Shown: in pieces, positions 31,282 through 41,990 of the stretch
How positions within the stretch are numbered: position 1 is the first letter of the stretch
Layout: each line of letters begins with the position of its first letter
DNA from: Rana temporaria
Lineage: Eukaryota > Chordata > Amphibia > Anura > Ranidae
Assembly: GCF_905171775.1 (NCBI RefSeq)
Contig: NC_053497.1
Location: forward strand, 104,481,157 to 104,545,156
Direction of reading: 5' to 3'
DNA length: 64,000 bases
Made by a program: the position numbers and the translations under genes
The notes under the pieces: model-generated
What the model saw: the letters and a program-made list of their open reading frames with translations, nothing else
What the model was told of the DNA's origin: nothing
Databases searched by the model: none

Positions 31282-32131
31282 CAGCGGAACCTTGGATTAC
31301 GAGCATAATCCGTTCCAGAACGCTTGTAATCCAAAACACTCACATATCAAAGCAAGTTTCCCCATAGAAGTCAACGGAAACTAAGATAATTTGTTCCGCA
31401 TTGACTTCTATGGCATGCAATACCGTATGTGGCCAGAGGTGGGGGGGGGGGCGCTGGAGAGCCTAGGAAATACTCGGGGGACAGCACGGCTAATCTCAGA
31501 AACCCTTGGAAAGACCCAGGCTCCATTCACACTAATGCTTTTTTTGATGCATTTTGCAGAAATGCAGGGACATTTTTTAACATGGTTTCCTATGAAACAT
31601 GTTCACATCAATGCTTTTTTGTGCCTCTGCGTTTTTGGAAAGGGTCAGGGACTTTTTTTCCTGCAAAAAGCAGCGTTTTGCATGCAATAGAATTCAATGG
31701 ACCTGCATCCAAAGCGCAAGTACCGCGTTTTTACCGCGATTTGCGTTTTTTTTAACCTGTTTATAGCTGGTTGTTAAAGGAAATGTAAAACAATTAAAAT
31801 TGATGGCTAAAAAAAAAATCGCGGTAAAAACGCACGTCAAAAAACGCAGCAAGCACCGCAAAAAGCACTGCAAAAACGCTCAAAAGCAACATGCATAGGT
31901 GTGAATCAAGCCTCAGAAACACTCTGGAACGGAGTATTTCCAAATAGCTCCAAAATGATCCGAGTGCACCGGCGCCCCCGCACCTCTGCCCAAATGCTGT
32001 ACTGCACACCCCATAAGCTTGAATTCTGCTTGTTTTGCGAGACAAAACTTGCAAACCGAGTCAGGATTTAAAAGTTGCTCGTATTTCAAAACGCTTGTTA
32101 ACCACATTACTCGTAAACCAAGGTTCCACTG
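31282..32131. mobile_element. Mariner-type MITE with TA duplication, carrying a nested element
   Basis: The ends CAGCGGAACCTTGGATTACG and CGTAAACCAAGGTTCCACTG are inverted repeats, flanked by TA (31280-31281 and 32132-32133). Sequences such as CATAATCCGTTCCAGAACGC are typical of this family. A second element lies inside it at 31518-31915. Noncoding. Confidence 0.88.
31518..31915. mobile_element. MITE of the 'CATTCACAC' class nested in mariner MITE
   Basis: It starts AGGCTCCATTCACACTAATG and ends CATAGGTGTGAATCAAGCCT. The interior is rich in AAAACGC and GCGTTTT blocks that fold back. Noncoding. Confidence 0.65.
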
Positions 32132-32197
32132 TATTTTATAAATGCAAGCAGAGTAAGCACCCGAATGTGAGCTGGAATCAGTCGTTGTACTGCAGAG

Positions 32198-32843
32198 CTT
32201 GGAAGTCCATGCAAAAAATAAAATCCCTGTATCTAGACACCAGGGATCTAAAGCAGATTGACTGCCGAAATTTACTAGCCTGTCATCCAACATTTGTTGG
32301 CCGAAAGTTGGACAACAATTGTCAAAGGGAGCGTACTAAAGCCTCGTACAAACGGTCAGATTTTCCGCCAACAGCCTGTCATCACACGATTCCCGTGGAA
32401 AAATCTGATTGTGTGTACAAGGCTTAACAGTAAGATTTTAGGACAACAGTCTGTCAACAGACAATTCCCTGCCAACAATTGTACCTGGTGTACGAGGCTT
32501 TACACTAACCTTTATATCCCTGTAAAGAAACAATGAGTATACATACCTTTTTGGAAGAAGATCCGACCCGATCTTCAGCAGTGGAAACTCTGCAGTGGAC
32601 ACAGCCGACAACAGCTGTGAAGTGAACAGGAAGTGACGTCACCCATAGAGTTACTATGGGGCGCCCTTGTCCTGAATCTCCTCTGTGAGGCCACGAATGA
32701 CAGTTCAGTGTGGGAGCGGGTCAGATCGGCTTCCAAAAAGGTATGTATGTAATTTTTTCTTTATAGGGATAGAGAGGTTAGTGTTAGATCCGTGGTATCT
32801 ATAGATGCAGGGATTTTAGATTTTGCATGGACTTCCGCTTTAA
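32198..32843. mobile_element. TTAA-class MITE with a further nested insertion
   Basis: The left end GCTTGGAAGTCCATGC with AAAATCCCTG(T)ATCTAG and the right end GCAGGGATTTTAG with GCATGGACTTCCGCTTTAA match the ends of the elements at 43456-44080 and 46380-46742. The left TTAA has decayed. An inner piece 32341-32502 holds paired CGTACAAACGGTCAGATTTTCC-like blocks (GCCTCGTACA, TGTGTACAAGGC) of another family. Confidence 0.7.
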
Positions 32844-33029
32844 ACTAGAGGAGGATTAAGCAACACAATCAGTTTATATGCCATCAGTGAGCTTGCTGAT
32901 AGAAGGAAAGTGCAAAGTGAAAGCTTCTCCTTCGGGCTGGGGGTGAATCTATAACAATGGCACAGGAAGTAGGTTCAACCACGTTGGCCCCCATTTAAAG
33001 TGACGCTAAATGATAGCCATGATCTCCAA

Positions 33030-33345
33030 AAATAATCCATACACATCTACTACTTGATAGCCCTGTAATACATTTTTCATTACATGACACTCGGAGCTGC
33101 TCGGATGCATGATGTTTCCAAGCCTCTCCGAGGGCATCCAAGTAGTTTCCGAGTGTCTCTGGCACCCGCCACCTCTGGCCACATGCGGTACTGCATACAA
33201 TAGAAGTCACTGTGGAACAACTTATGCGTATATGCGTCAAATTATTGACTTCTATGGCTAAAACTCGCATTGATATACGAGTGCTTTGGATTACAAGCAT
33301 TCGTCTGGAACATTGGAATTAAGCTCGTAATCCAAGGTATCACTG
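33030..33345. mobile_element. Truncated second copy of the mariner MITE, opposite orientation
   Basis: The right end reads GTAATCCAAGGTATCACTG followed by TA, the complement of the start of the 31282-32131 family. Internal text such as GGCACCCGCCACCTCTGGCC matches the inverse of GGCCAGAGGTGGGGG at 31432. The left edge is unclear. Confidence 0.7.
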
Positions 33346-33822
33346 TATTCTTTCATTTCTGAGCGTAGTCTACAATAACCGTATTGATTAAATGAAAATT
33401 GGACGTTGAGTTCACGTATGACAAAAATTTATAGTCTGCACATCCAGCTTTTGTCCAACGAAAAACCGGAATTGGCTTTCGAAAGCACCGTACTAACGAT
33501 CTGAAAATTGGCAGATCGTTCGTCGGATGAAATTTTATTTTCGATCTTTAAATCGTGTGTACGAGCCTTTACAGGAAGTCAGATCACAGTAGCAAAAAAA
33601 AGAATCTGGAGAGTTGGAAGAGGCTGAGAGCAACAGAAGATGGATTTGGTTAGGTATATAAACTTGAACAGAATTTTTAAAACCAGTTTAGTGTCACTTT
33701 TAATTTGGACATTCAGTCGTGGAAAAGTCATCAAAAGCTGCTTTTATTTTTATCTTTTCAAGCACTAGTACTTTGTTGCCTGGAGTTCGGCTTTAATAAA
33801 TACCCATTAAAAGGAAAGTTAG

Positions 33823-34197
33823 GCTTAAGCCGCATACACACGATCGGACTTCCATCTGACTTTTTCCGTGGATTTTTGTTCGAAGGGCGTTTTTCAGGCA
33901 ACTTTCAACAAATCACGTGTTTTTTTGCTCTTTACCGCCACCCTGTGGGCAACCTCTGCTATTGTCTGATCTTTAGCATTGGTTCTGAGCATGCGTGTTT
34001 GTACTTTGGACTTTAGACCGATGGACTTGTGTACACACGATCGGGTTAGCCGACGTAGGACATTTGTTGCCGGAAAGTTTGTCTGTTCCCACAGCAAACA
34101 TTTGTCCGATGGAGCGTACACACGGTCGGATTGTCCGCTAAAACAGGTCTATTGGACATTTTATTGTGAAAAAGTCTGATCGTGTGTATGGGCCTTT
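33823..34197. mobile_element. MITE with GCATACACACGATCGGAC...TGATCGTGTGTATGGGC ends
   Basis: Inverted ends with inner subrepeats (GATCGGGTTAGCCGACG, CACACGGTCGGATTGTCC). A diverged relative covers about 33376-33568 (ending AATCGTGTGTACGAGCC). Noncoding. Confidence 0.7.
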
Positions 34198-34478
34198 AGA
34201 GTACACAGGAAATGTTCAGTAACCCGATCATGCTACAACATTACTAGCAATTACTTGCTAAAGTCTTTATCAATTGATACGCACATATAAAAAATGGCTT
34301 CCTATGAAAAGAGGTATGTAAGTAGCATGCAGTAAAATATTGCAGAATGCTCCTAAATGTTTGTACTTCATAAATTTGTTCAATGCATAGAGAAATCAAT
34401 GGCTACTAATAGTAAATAACTGCCAGAGATTTTAGTAGCATGTTTGCAGGACTAAAAACTACCTTTGGGCTCCGTGCT

Positions 34479-35457
34479 TAAGCTGGCCATAGAGGGATAG
34501 AATTTTAAATGAAAATTCTTAAAGCGGAAGCTTTATCCATAACAACTTCATAAAAAAAAATAATGAAACATAGTGTACATTCCACATTAATAATTATGCT
34601 GCCAAAATTAGTTTGTGCTGTAAATTGCGTCCAGCATTGTTTCTGTTTCTTCTTTCTGGAAGCTGCCATTTTGCTGAAGCCCAGAGCCTCTGTCAGCAGA
34701 TCGGCCTCTAGTGGCTTAAAATTTTAGGCACAGTGCCGAAGAAAGAGCAACTGAGCATGTCCAGGGCAGGGTCAGACGGTGTATTCCTGGATTGTAAACA
34801 GAAAGGGCACTTTTTTTTTTTTTAGTGATCTGGCAGGACTACATTTTCTGACTAAAGTTCTACTTAAAGGCTAGTTTACACCACAAAAACATCCTCCAGA
34901 TCTGTTCCGGATGCATTTTTTATGTTTCCAATGCGTTCCACTTGATTTTGTAGTTTGTTTGTTTTTTTTTTTACTTTACTGGGATTCCTTGCATTTTTGA
35001 TGTGTTTTTCCATGTTCCAGTACAGTTCTGTGCAGGAAAAATGCAGCATGCTCTACTTTTTTTTCCCACACTGCAAACACTGGTGTGAACTATGCCATTT
35101 GAAAACCATATAACCTACTTTCTATGCATTTTGGATGCAGGAAAAAAAGTACTGGAACAGCATGTGCTGTGAACTCGCCATTAATAAAAGTCTAAATTAG
35201 TAAGAAAACTTTTAGAACATTCGAATGGTGTTCCAAAGATTTCATTTGCTTTTAACATTTGATTTTGGAATGGATGGAGATTACTGAATGAAAAGCACAT
35301 ACACTGTTAGAAATGTGTTCATTCAAGAATAATATGCCATCCTGCTCCTTCAAATGTGTTTATTGAAAACAAAACATCAACATGACCCACTAATATTTAG
35401 AACCTTCTTTTCATAAAAAAATGTATTTGAAATTCTACTCATCTATGGCCAGCTTCA
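34479..35457. mobile_element. Diverged foldback element, GCTGGCCATAGA...CTATGGCCAGC ends
   Basis: The ends AGCTGGCCATAGAGGGA and ATCTATGGCCAGCTT pair. The interior has TTAAAGCGGAAGC at 34527 and TAAAGTTCTACTTAA at 34852-34866, suggesting a TTAA-class MITE nested at about 34529-34862. Edges are tentative. Confidence 0.5.
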
Positions 35458-35507
35458 TAACGTTAGTTTGGTTTTACCGGCTATGATTAAACACTAAGTA
35501 TAGTTGA

Positions 35508-35660
35508 AACGCGTCAGCTCTGTCGGAGTGCTGTGACATGTAGTGCTGTTTTTCTATTTGGATTTACAATAAAGGCCATTTTTTATTCGGAGTGCAGCTG
35601 TCCAGAAGAATCCGTTCTTTTGTTTTGCAATCTCATATGCATTGCCTGCACCCGTGGTTC
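35508..35660. mobile_element. Retroelement-like tail with GAAACGCGTC motif
   Basis: GTTGAAACGCGTCAGC is followed by a T-rich block and ACAATAAAGGCCATTTTTTATTCGG. The same order, GAAACGCGTCAGG, T-rich text and AATAAAGACAGTGGTC, occurs at 62168-62630 downstream of the Penelope-like element. I infer a solo 3' end of such an element. No coding sequence. Confidence 0.35.
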
Positions 35661-36155
35661 TGGGAGAAGCAATTATTTTGAGGATTTTCACACCTGAGTG
35701 GCATCTTTCTCTTTGGCCCTAAAAACTTTAGCGGTGAAATCTCTGCACCTGAGTCTCCAGCTACAGCCTCCTGATGCTGACATTATGAGGAGAATTCCTG
35801 CTATATACTGTAATGATTTTAGAATTTTGAGTATGCAACAAAAGAAGTGAGACTGCTAAGTGGTCACAGGCAGATCTGAAAACCGTGGTGAGGTGATTTT
35901 ACAACTGGAGAATCCAAGCATTATAGGGCGCATAGGTCTACCAATAGCCAAAATCTCAATTTACTTTGTAGTCCTGTTAAAAGGCCAGACCTCCCAAAAA
36001 TATTTCTGTTACAGGTGGAGCCCAAAGTTTTCTAATATTTCTCAGTGAGATATCACTATAGTTTATTATTCAGTCTCTGCCCATCTGTTCTTGCCCATCA
36101 TGTACAATCTCTGTACTATAAAGAAACCCGGCAGAAAAGGTGGGAAACCTTCATA

Positions 36156-37543
36156 ATGGTCATAGCAGATGTGCAGACTCAAGAATTCAGCTCAGGGATG
36201 GTGGGAACCCCTCATAATGGCCATAGCAGGTGTACAGACCCAGGAACTCAACTCAGGGATAGTGGGAAACCCTCATAATGTCAATAGCAAGTGTACAGAC
36301 CCAGGAACTCAACTCAGGGATGGTGGGAACCCCTCACAAAGGCCATAGCAGGTGTACAGAGACAGGAATTCAGCTCAGGGTTGGTGGGAACCCCTCATAA
36401 TGGCCATAGCAGGTGTACAGACCCAGGAACCCAGCCCAGGGATGGTGGGAATGCCTCATAATGGCCGTAGCAGGTGTACAGGCCCAGAAACTCCGCTCAG
36501 GGATGGTGGGAATGCCTCATAATGGCCATAGCAGGTGTACAGAGCCAGGAATTCAGCTCAGGGTTGGTGGGAACCCCTCACAATGGCCATAGCAGGTGTA
36601 CAGACCCAGGAACTCAGCTCAGGGATGGTGGGAATGCCTCATTATGACAAAAGCAGGTGTACAGACCCAGCAACTCAACTCAGAGATGGTGGGAATGCCT
36701 CATAATGGCCATAGCAGGTGTACAGACCCAGGAACTCAACTCAGGGATGGTGGGAATGCCTCATAATGGCCATAGCAGGTGTACAGACCCAGGAATTCAG
36801 CTCAGGGATGGTGGGAATGCCTCATAATGGCCATAGCAGGTGTACAGACCCAGCAACTCAATTCAGAGATGGTGGGAATGCCTCATAATGGCCATAGCAG
36901 GTGTACAGACCCCGGAACTCAGCTCAGGGATGGTGGGAATGCCTCATTATGGCAATAGCAGGTGTACAGTCCAAGGAATTCAGCTCAGGGATGGTGGGAA
37001 TACCTCATAATGGCCAAAACAGGTGTACAGACCCAGCAACTCAACTCAGGGATGGTGGGAATGCCTCATAATGGCCATAGCAGGTGTACAGACCCAGGAA
37101 CTCAACTCAGGGATGGTGGGAATGCCTCATGATGGCCATAGCAGGTGTACAGGCCCAGGAACTCAACTCAGGGATGGTGGGAATGCCTCATAATGGCCAT
37201 AGCAGGTGTACAGACCCAGGAACTCAGCTCAGGGATGGTGGGAATGCCTCATAATGGCCAAAGCAGGTGTACAGACCCAGCAGCTCAACTCGGGGATGGT
37301 GGGAATGCCTCATAATGGCCATAGCAGGTGTACAGACCCAGGAACTCAACTCAGGGATGGTGGAAATGCCTCATAATGGCCATAGCAGGTGTACAGACCC
37401 AGGAACTCAACTCAGGGATGGTGGGAATGCCTCATAATGGCCATAGCAGGTGTACAGGCCCAGGAACTCAACTCAGGGATGGTGGGAACCCTCTCATAAT
37501 GGTAATAACAGGTGTGCAGATGTGGGAACTCAGTGCAGAGATC
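36156..37543. repeat. 61-bp minisatellite, about 22-23 units
   Basis: The unit begins GGCCATAGCAGGTGTACAGA and continues CCCAGGAACTCAACTCAGGG, then ATGGTGGGAATGCCTCATAAT. The period is 61 bp (for example ACAGACCC at 36661, 36722 and 36783). Units vary in a few positions (AACTC/AATTC, ATGCC/ACCCC), which allows sub-families to be traced. Frames inside it are artefacts. Confidence 0.96.
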
Positions 37544-37796
37544 TCAATAATGGAGCCCCCAAGTCCTAGATAAAACTGTCAATGTATTCATCTCTCTGCA
37601 TCCACCAAACAGTGAAAGATCAGTTATAGATAGTTATCTTCTAGGATCAGTCTAGATTAGCATTGGTAACCCTACTTATCACAGAACTGCAATTCCTGCA
37701 AAGTCTAACAGGGAAAACAATCTAGCACTTGTAGTTCCCCAGCTGGTGAGTCAATGTTTGTTTTTCATTGCCTTTTCCACTGGACTGATCCATTAA

Positions 37797-38318
37797 AGGC
37801 GTTGTAAAGGTTCGTCTTTTATTTTCTAAATAGGTTCCTCTAAGCTAGTGCATTGTTGGTTCACTTACCTTTTCCTTCGATTTCCCTTCTAAATGTTTTT
37901 TTTCTGTGTTTGAATTTCTCACTTCCTGTTCCTCCTCAATAAGCTTTCCACCATCATCTGAGCGTAGGGTTGCCACCTCATCCCTTTAAAACAGAACACA
38001 TAGTAATTACACAGGTTCTGTGGCTGATTAAGGTGGTAATCAAACTCACTTGGTGCCTTATCTGCATTAAATTAGCCCCAGAACCTGTGTAATTACTATG
38101 TGTTCTGTTTTAAAGGGATGAGGTGGCAACCCTATGTGAGCGGTGGAAAGTCAGTCAGAACAGCTTACTGAACACCTTACTGAGGAAGAACAGGAAGTGA
38201 GAAATTCAGACAAAGAAAACAAAGAAAAAAAACATTTAGAAGGGAAATTGAAGGAAAAGGTTAGTGAACCAACAATGTAACCTATTTAGAAAATAAAAAA
38301 CGAACCTTTACAACTCCT
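37797..38318. mobile_element. TTAA-flanked MITE with long arms, split by a hAT MITE
   Basis: The ends AGGCGTTGTAAAGGTTCG and CGAACCTTTACAACTCCT are flanked by TTAA (37793-37796 and 38319-38322). Pairing continues inward for about 150 bases (CATTTAGAAGGGAAAT, CACTTCCTGTTCCTCCTC). The nested hAT MITE occupies 37965-38134. Noncoding. Confidence 0.93.
37965..38134. mobile_element. 170-bp hAT MITE with 8-bp target duplication
   Basis: TAGGGTTGCCACCTCATCCC at the left is complemented by GGGATGAGGTGGCAACCCTA at the right; the arms pair for roughly 60 bases. The flanks are TCTGAGCG (37957-37964) and TGTGAGCG (38135-38142), one mismatch. Eight-base duplication and a TAGGG end support hAT. Confidence 0.92.
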
Positions 38319-38322
38319 TTAA

Positions 38323-39009
38323 ATATTTGTCTTGGTTTGGTCAGAACTGGTTTTACCTGTCCAACCACAGAAAAAAGGAATAGTCCAGAAAGGATTATAA
38401 ATAGAATTTACTGAGCTTTAGGCTAATAAGACATGACATTGGGAGGAACTGGTGATGATGGAGCGTGGGGTGCAGCTCATAGCGAGTTAGTATGAGAGAC
38501 CATTACACATGCATAGTCAATCAGCAGCCACTTTTCACAGGAAAGCATTCATTCATACAAGGTGCAATATGACATAATGGATTTCGATTTAAAACGTATG
38601 CAGGGGCAGATTTCTATCGTCAAAGGACTTCAAGTTTTTTTTCTGTTACTCTGTTTTATGTAGAGAGACCCCTCACCCCCTGTTCTGACGACCACACAAA
38701 TTTTAAGAGGGAATTTCTTCACCAGGGACAAAGAGAGCTATAAAAACCTAACTAAGTACTTCCATCAGAAGTTAGAAAACTGTTCTGACTGAAGTTCCAC
38801 TTTAAGATATGCACACACAATTCAGTCTGTCTCTGTGCAACTTTATCTGGCTGATCTGTGAAATCTAAACACAGCACAACAGGTCAATAGGGGACTGCTT
38901 TTTAGCCAGATGTTACCATTTCTGTAAATCTGCTAGTCAGATTTTTTGAATTGCTGATCTTCCCAACATTTCTTAAACCTAGTCTGATTTTCAGAGCCAA
39001 GTAATTATA
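38323..39009. other. Unassigned noncoding stretch
   Basis: No exon. It includes GAAGTTCCACTTTAAG at 38790, the tail of a TTAA-class element whose other end I could not place. Confidence 0.4.
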
Positions 39010-39178
39010 CAGCGAAGTATGGGAACTGGGGTACAGAGAACGAGGTATTGTATGGAAAGAGGGGTATAGGAACTGGAGTATGGGAGGTGGGGTACAGGAA
39101 GTGGAATATTGAAAGTGGAGTATGGGAGGTGGGGTAAAGAAGGTGGGATATTGGAAGTGAAATACTGGAAGTGGAGTA

Positions 39179-39387
39179 AGGATGAGCTCTGGCGTGTTCG
39201 CATGGTACACGTGCAGAGCCCACCAGGAAGTGTGCACGGCGCAGCGCTAATCACAGCCAGGGAGACATTTCACGATCCCTGCAGCCGAGCATCGGGACAA
39301 TGTCCCTGACTGTGATTATCGCAGTGCCTTGCACACTTCCTGGCGGGCTCTGCACGTGTACCATGCGAACACGCCAGAGCTCATCCT
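39179..39387. mobile_element. Foldback MITE in the 14-bp array
   Basis: The arms of about 57 bases (AGGATGAGCTCTGGCGTG, TTCGCATGGTACACGTGC, AGAGCCC) are complemented at the right end. TA flanks it at 39177-39178 and 39388-39389, which suggests mariner-type mobilisation; the arrangement could also be read as TTAA. Noncoding. Confidence 0.85.
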
Positions 39388-39707
39388 TAAGGTGGAGTAT
39401 GGGAAGTGAACTACAGGAAATGGAATATGAGAGGTGAGGTATAGGAAGTGGAGCATGGAAACTGGAGAACAGCAAGTGGAGTATGGGAGGTGGGGTATGG
39501 GAACTGAAATACAAAAATTGAACATGGGAAATGGAGTATGAGACATAGATTAAGGGATGCGGGGTACAAGAAGCAAAGTAGGAAGTGGAATATGGGAAAT
39601 GCAGCATGGGAGGTAGTGCCTGGGAAATGGAATATGGGAGGTGGGGTTTGGGAAGTAGAGTATAGGAAGTGAATTGTGGGAAATGGGGTACCTGAAGTGG
39701 CTTATGG

Positions 39708-39892
39708 CAGTGTTTCCCAACTCCAGTCCTCAAGGCACACCAACAGGTCATGTTTTCAGGCTTTCCATTATTTTGCACAGGTGATTTGATCAGTTTCACT
39801 GCCTTAGTAATTACCGCAGCCGTTTCATCTGAGGGAAATCCTGAAAACATGACCTGTTGGTGTGCCTTGAGGACTGGAGTTGGGAAACACTG
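39708..39892. mobile_element. 185-bp hAT MITE with 8-bp target duplication
   Basis: CAGTGTTTCCCAACTCCAGT at the left is matched by ACTGGAGTTGGGAAACACTG at the right, then CCTCAAGGCACACCAACAGG pairs further in. The flanks are GCTTATGG (39700-39707) and GCTTGTGA (39893-39900). A CAGTG end and an 8-bp duplication mark hAT. Confidence 0.93.
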
Positions 39893-41137
39893 GCTTGTGA
39901 GAATTGGGGAACAAGAAGTGGAGTATGGAAAATGGGGTATGACAATTGGAGTACAGGTAGTGGAATATGGGAAGTGGGGTTTGGGAAGTGGAGTACAGAA
40001 GGTGGAATATAGGAAGTGAAGTATGGGAAATGGAATATGGGAAGTTAAGTATAGCAGAGGGAAAATTAAATATGGGACATGATTCGCCCCTGAAATGGAG
40101 AACAGGGATGCACCAGACCCCCTACTGCAAGCCACGGCTGCAGCTAGTGTGAACCAAGCCTCACTTTTCTGGGAAAATCCCAAAATTTGGGATTTCCTTT
40201 TACTTTCACTTTTAATGATAACAATAAACAGGACAAATATGAATCTCCCTAATGGGGGCACAGACAGCAAAAAAAAAAACTGACATGGGTCTAATCCCTA
40301 TTGACTCTATCCAAAACTGAAGAAAAAGTTTTGCCTTTAATTATACTTTAAGAATGGGAAATGGAATATGGGAAGTGGCGTACCTAACTAAAGTGGTGTT
40401 TGGGAAATAGGGAACAAGAAGTGGAGCATGAAAAGTGGAGTACAAGAAGTGGAAACTGGGGAGTGATGTATGAGAAGTAGGGTTTGGGAAGTAGAGCAAG
40501 GAATGTGGGGTACAAAAAGTGGAGTAGGAAGTGGAATATGGAAATTAAAGTAAGGGAGTTGGGGTATGGCAAATGGAATTTGGGAAGTGGAGTAAAGGAA
40601 GTGTGGTTTGGGAAATGGAGGGCAGGAGATGGAATATAGGAAGCAAGGTATGGGAAATAAAATATATAAATGTAAAGTATGGGAGGTAGGGTATAGGAGG
40701 TAGAGCATGGAAACTGGATAACATAATGTGGAGTATCAGAACTGGAGTATGGGAGGTGGGGTATGGGAATTAGATTATATAAAATGGAATATGGGAAGTG
40801 GAGTATGAGAAGTAGGGCTTGGGAAGTAGTGGAGTAAGGGATGTGGAGTAGGAAGTGGAATGTGGGAGGTGCAGTATGGGAGGTGGGGTATGGTAAACAG
40901 AATATGGGAAGTGGAGTATAGGAAGTGATCTTTGGGAAGTGGAGTACAGGAGGTGGAATATAGAAAGTTAAATATGGGAAATGGAATATGGGAAGTATGG
41001 CAAGTGGAGTACCTGAAGTGGCGTATTGGAATTGGGGAACAAGAAGTGGAGTATGGAAAGTGGGGTATGAGAATTGGAGTATAGGAAGTGGAATATGGGA
41101 ATTGATGTATGAGAAGTGGGGCTAGGTAAGTAGAGTA

Positions 41138-41679
41138 ATGCCGCGTACACACGATAATTTTTTGGCATTGCAAAAAAAACGTCGTTTTTCGGCATGTAGA
41201 AAAAACAACGTTTTTCCAACTTCATCATTAAAACGACGTTGCCTACACACCATCGTTTTAAAAAAATGCTCTAGCAAAGCGCGGTGACGTACAACAGCAC
41301 TATAAAGTGGAAGTTCCATTCGCCTTTGGGCTGCTTTAGCTGATTCCGTGTTAGTAAAAGACGATTCGCGCTTTTTTGTCTCTGTTACAGCGTGATGAAT
41401 GTGCTTACTCCATTATGAACGGTAGTTTTACCAGAATGAGCGCTCCCGTCTCATAACTTGCTTCTGAGCATGCACAGGTTTTTTAACGTCGTTTTAGCCC
41501 ACACACGATAATTTTTTACAAAAAACGACATTGTTTAAAACGACGTTAAAAAATGCAGCATGTTCGGGAAAAAAAATTGTCGTTTTTGAGAACCCGAAAA
41601 ATGATGTGAAGCCCACACACGATCATTTTTTAAAAACAACGTTTTTTAATGCCGAAAAATGATGGTGTGTACGCGGCAT
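41138..41679. mobile_element. MITE with ATGCCGCGTACACACGAT ends
   Basis: The left ATGCCGCGTACACACGATAA and right GTGTGTACGCGGCAT are inverted repeats flanked by TA. The interior repeats AAACGACGTT, AAAACGACG and CACACGATAATTTTTT. It splits the 14-bp array. Noncoding. Confidence 0.85.
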
Positions 41680-41990
41680 TAGGGATGAGGAGTATGGGCA
41701 GTGGATTACAGGAAGTGGGGCACAGGAAGGAGTACAGAAAGTAAAGTAAATCGAGTATGGAAACTGGAGGAATGCAGACAGGAGATTACTGGCAGTGGTA
41801 TATGGAATTCTAAGTATGGGAGGAATATACAAAGTGGAGTATGGGGAAAGTACAGTAACTTGAGCATAGGAAGCAGAGTAACAGGAAGAGTGCAAGAAGA
41901 GTGCAAGAAGAGTGCAGGAAACTAAGCTTGGGAAGCAGAGTCTTCGGAACACGAATACAGAAAGCAAAGTATGGGAACCCGAGTACGAAA

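Larger units (their letters stand above)
39010..41990. repeat. 14-bp minisatellite array, about 3 kb, broken by insertions
   Basis: Diverged repetitions of GAAGTGGAGTATGG, GAGGTGGGGTATGG and GAAGTGGAATATGG run through the interval, a basic period of 14 bp. Because 42 bp is three units, the minus strand stays open for long stretches, giving peptides such as PHFPYSTSCTP; the longest is 339 codons (39251-40270) and is not a gene. Three elements interrupt the array: 39179-39387, 39708-39892 and 41138-41679. A piece near 40084-40350 is nonrepetitive. Confidence 0.92.

Noticed and set aside
36045..37573. Short frames in the 61-bp array
   Set aside because: Repeat translations; a 61-bp unit shifts frame each copy, so no long protein is possible.
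39251..40270. 339-codon minus-strand frame
   Set aside because: It is the translation of the 14-bp satellite (3 units = 14 codons) running through two MITEs; a repeated PHFPYSTS-like peptide with no domain.
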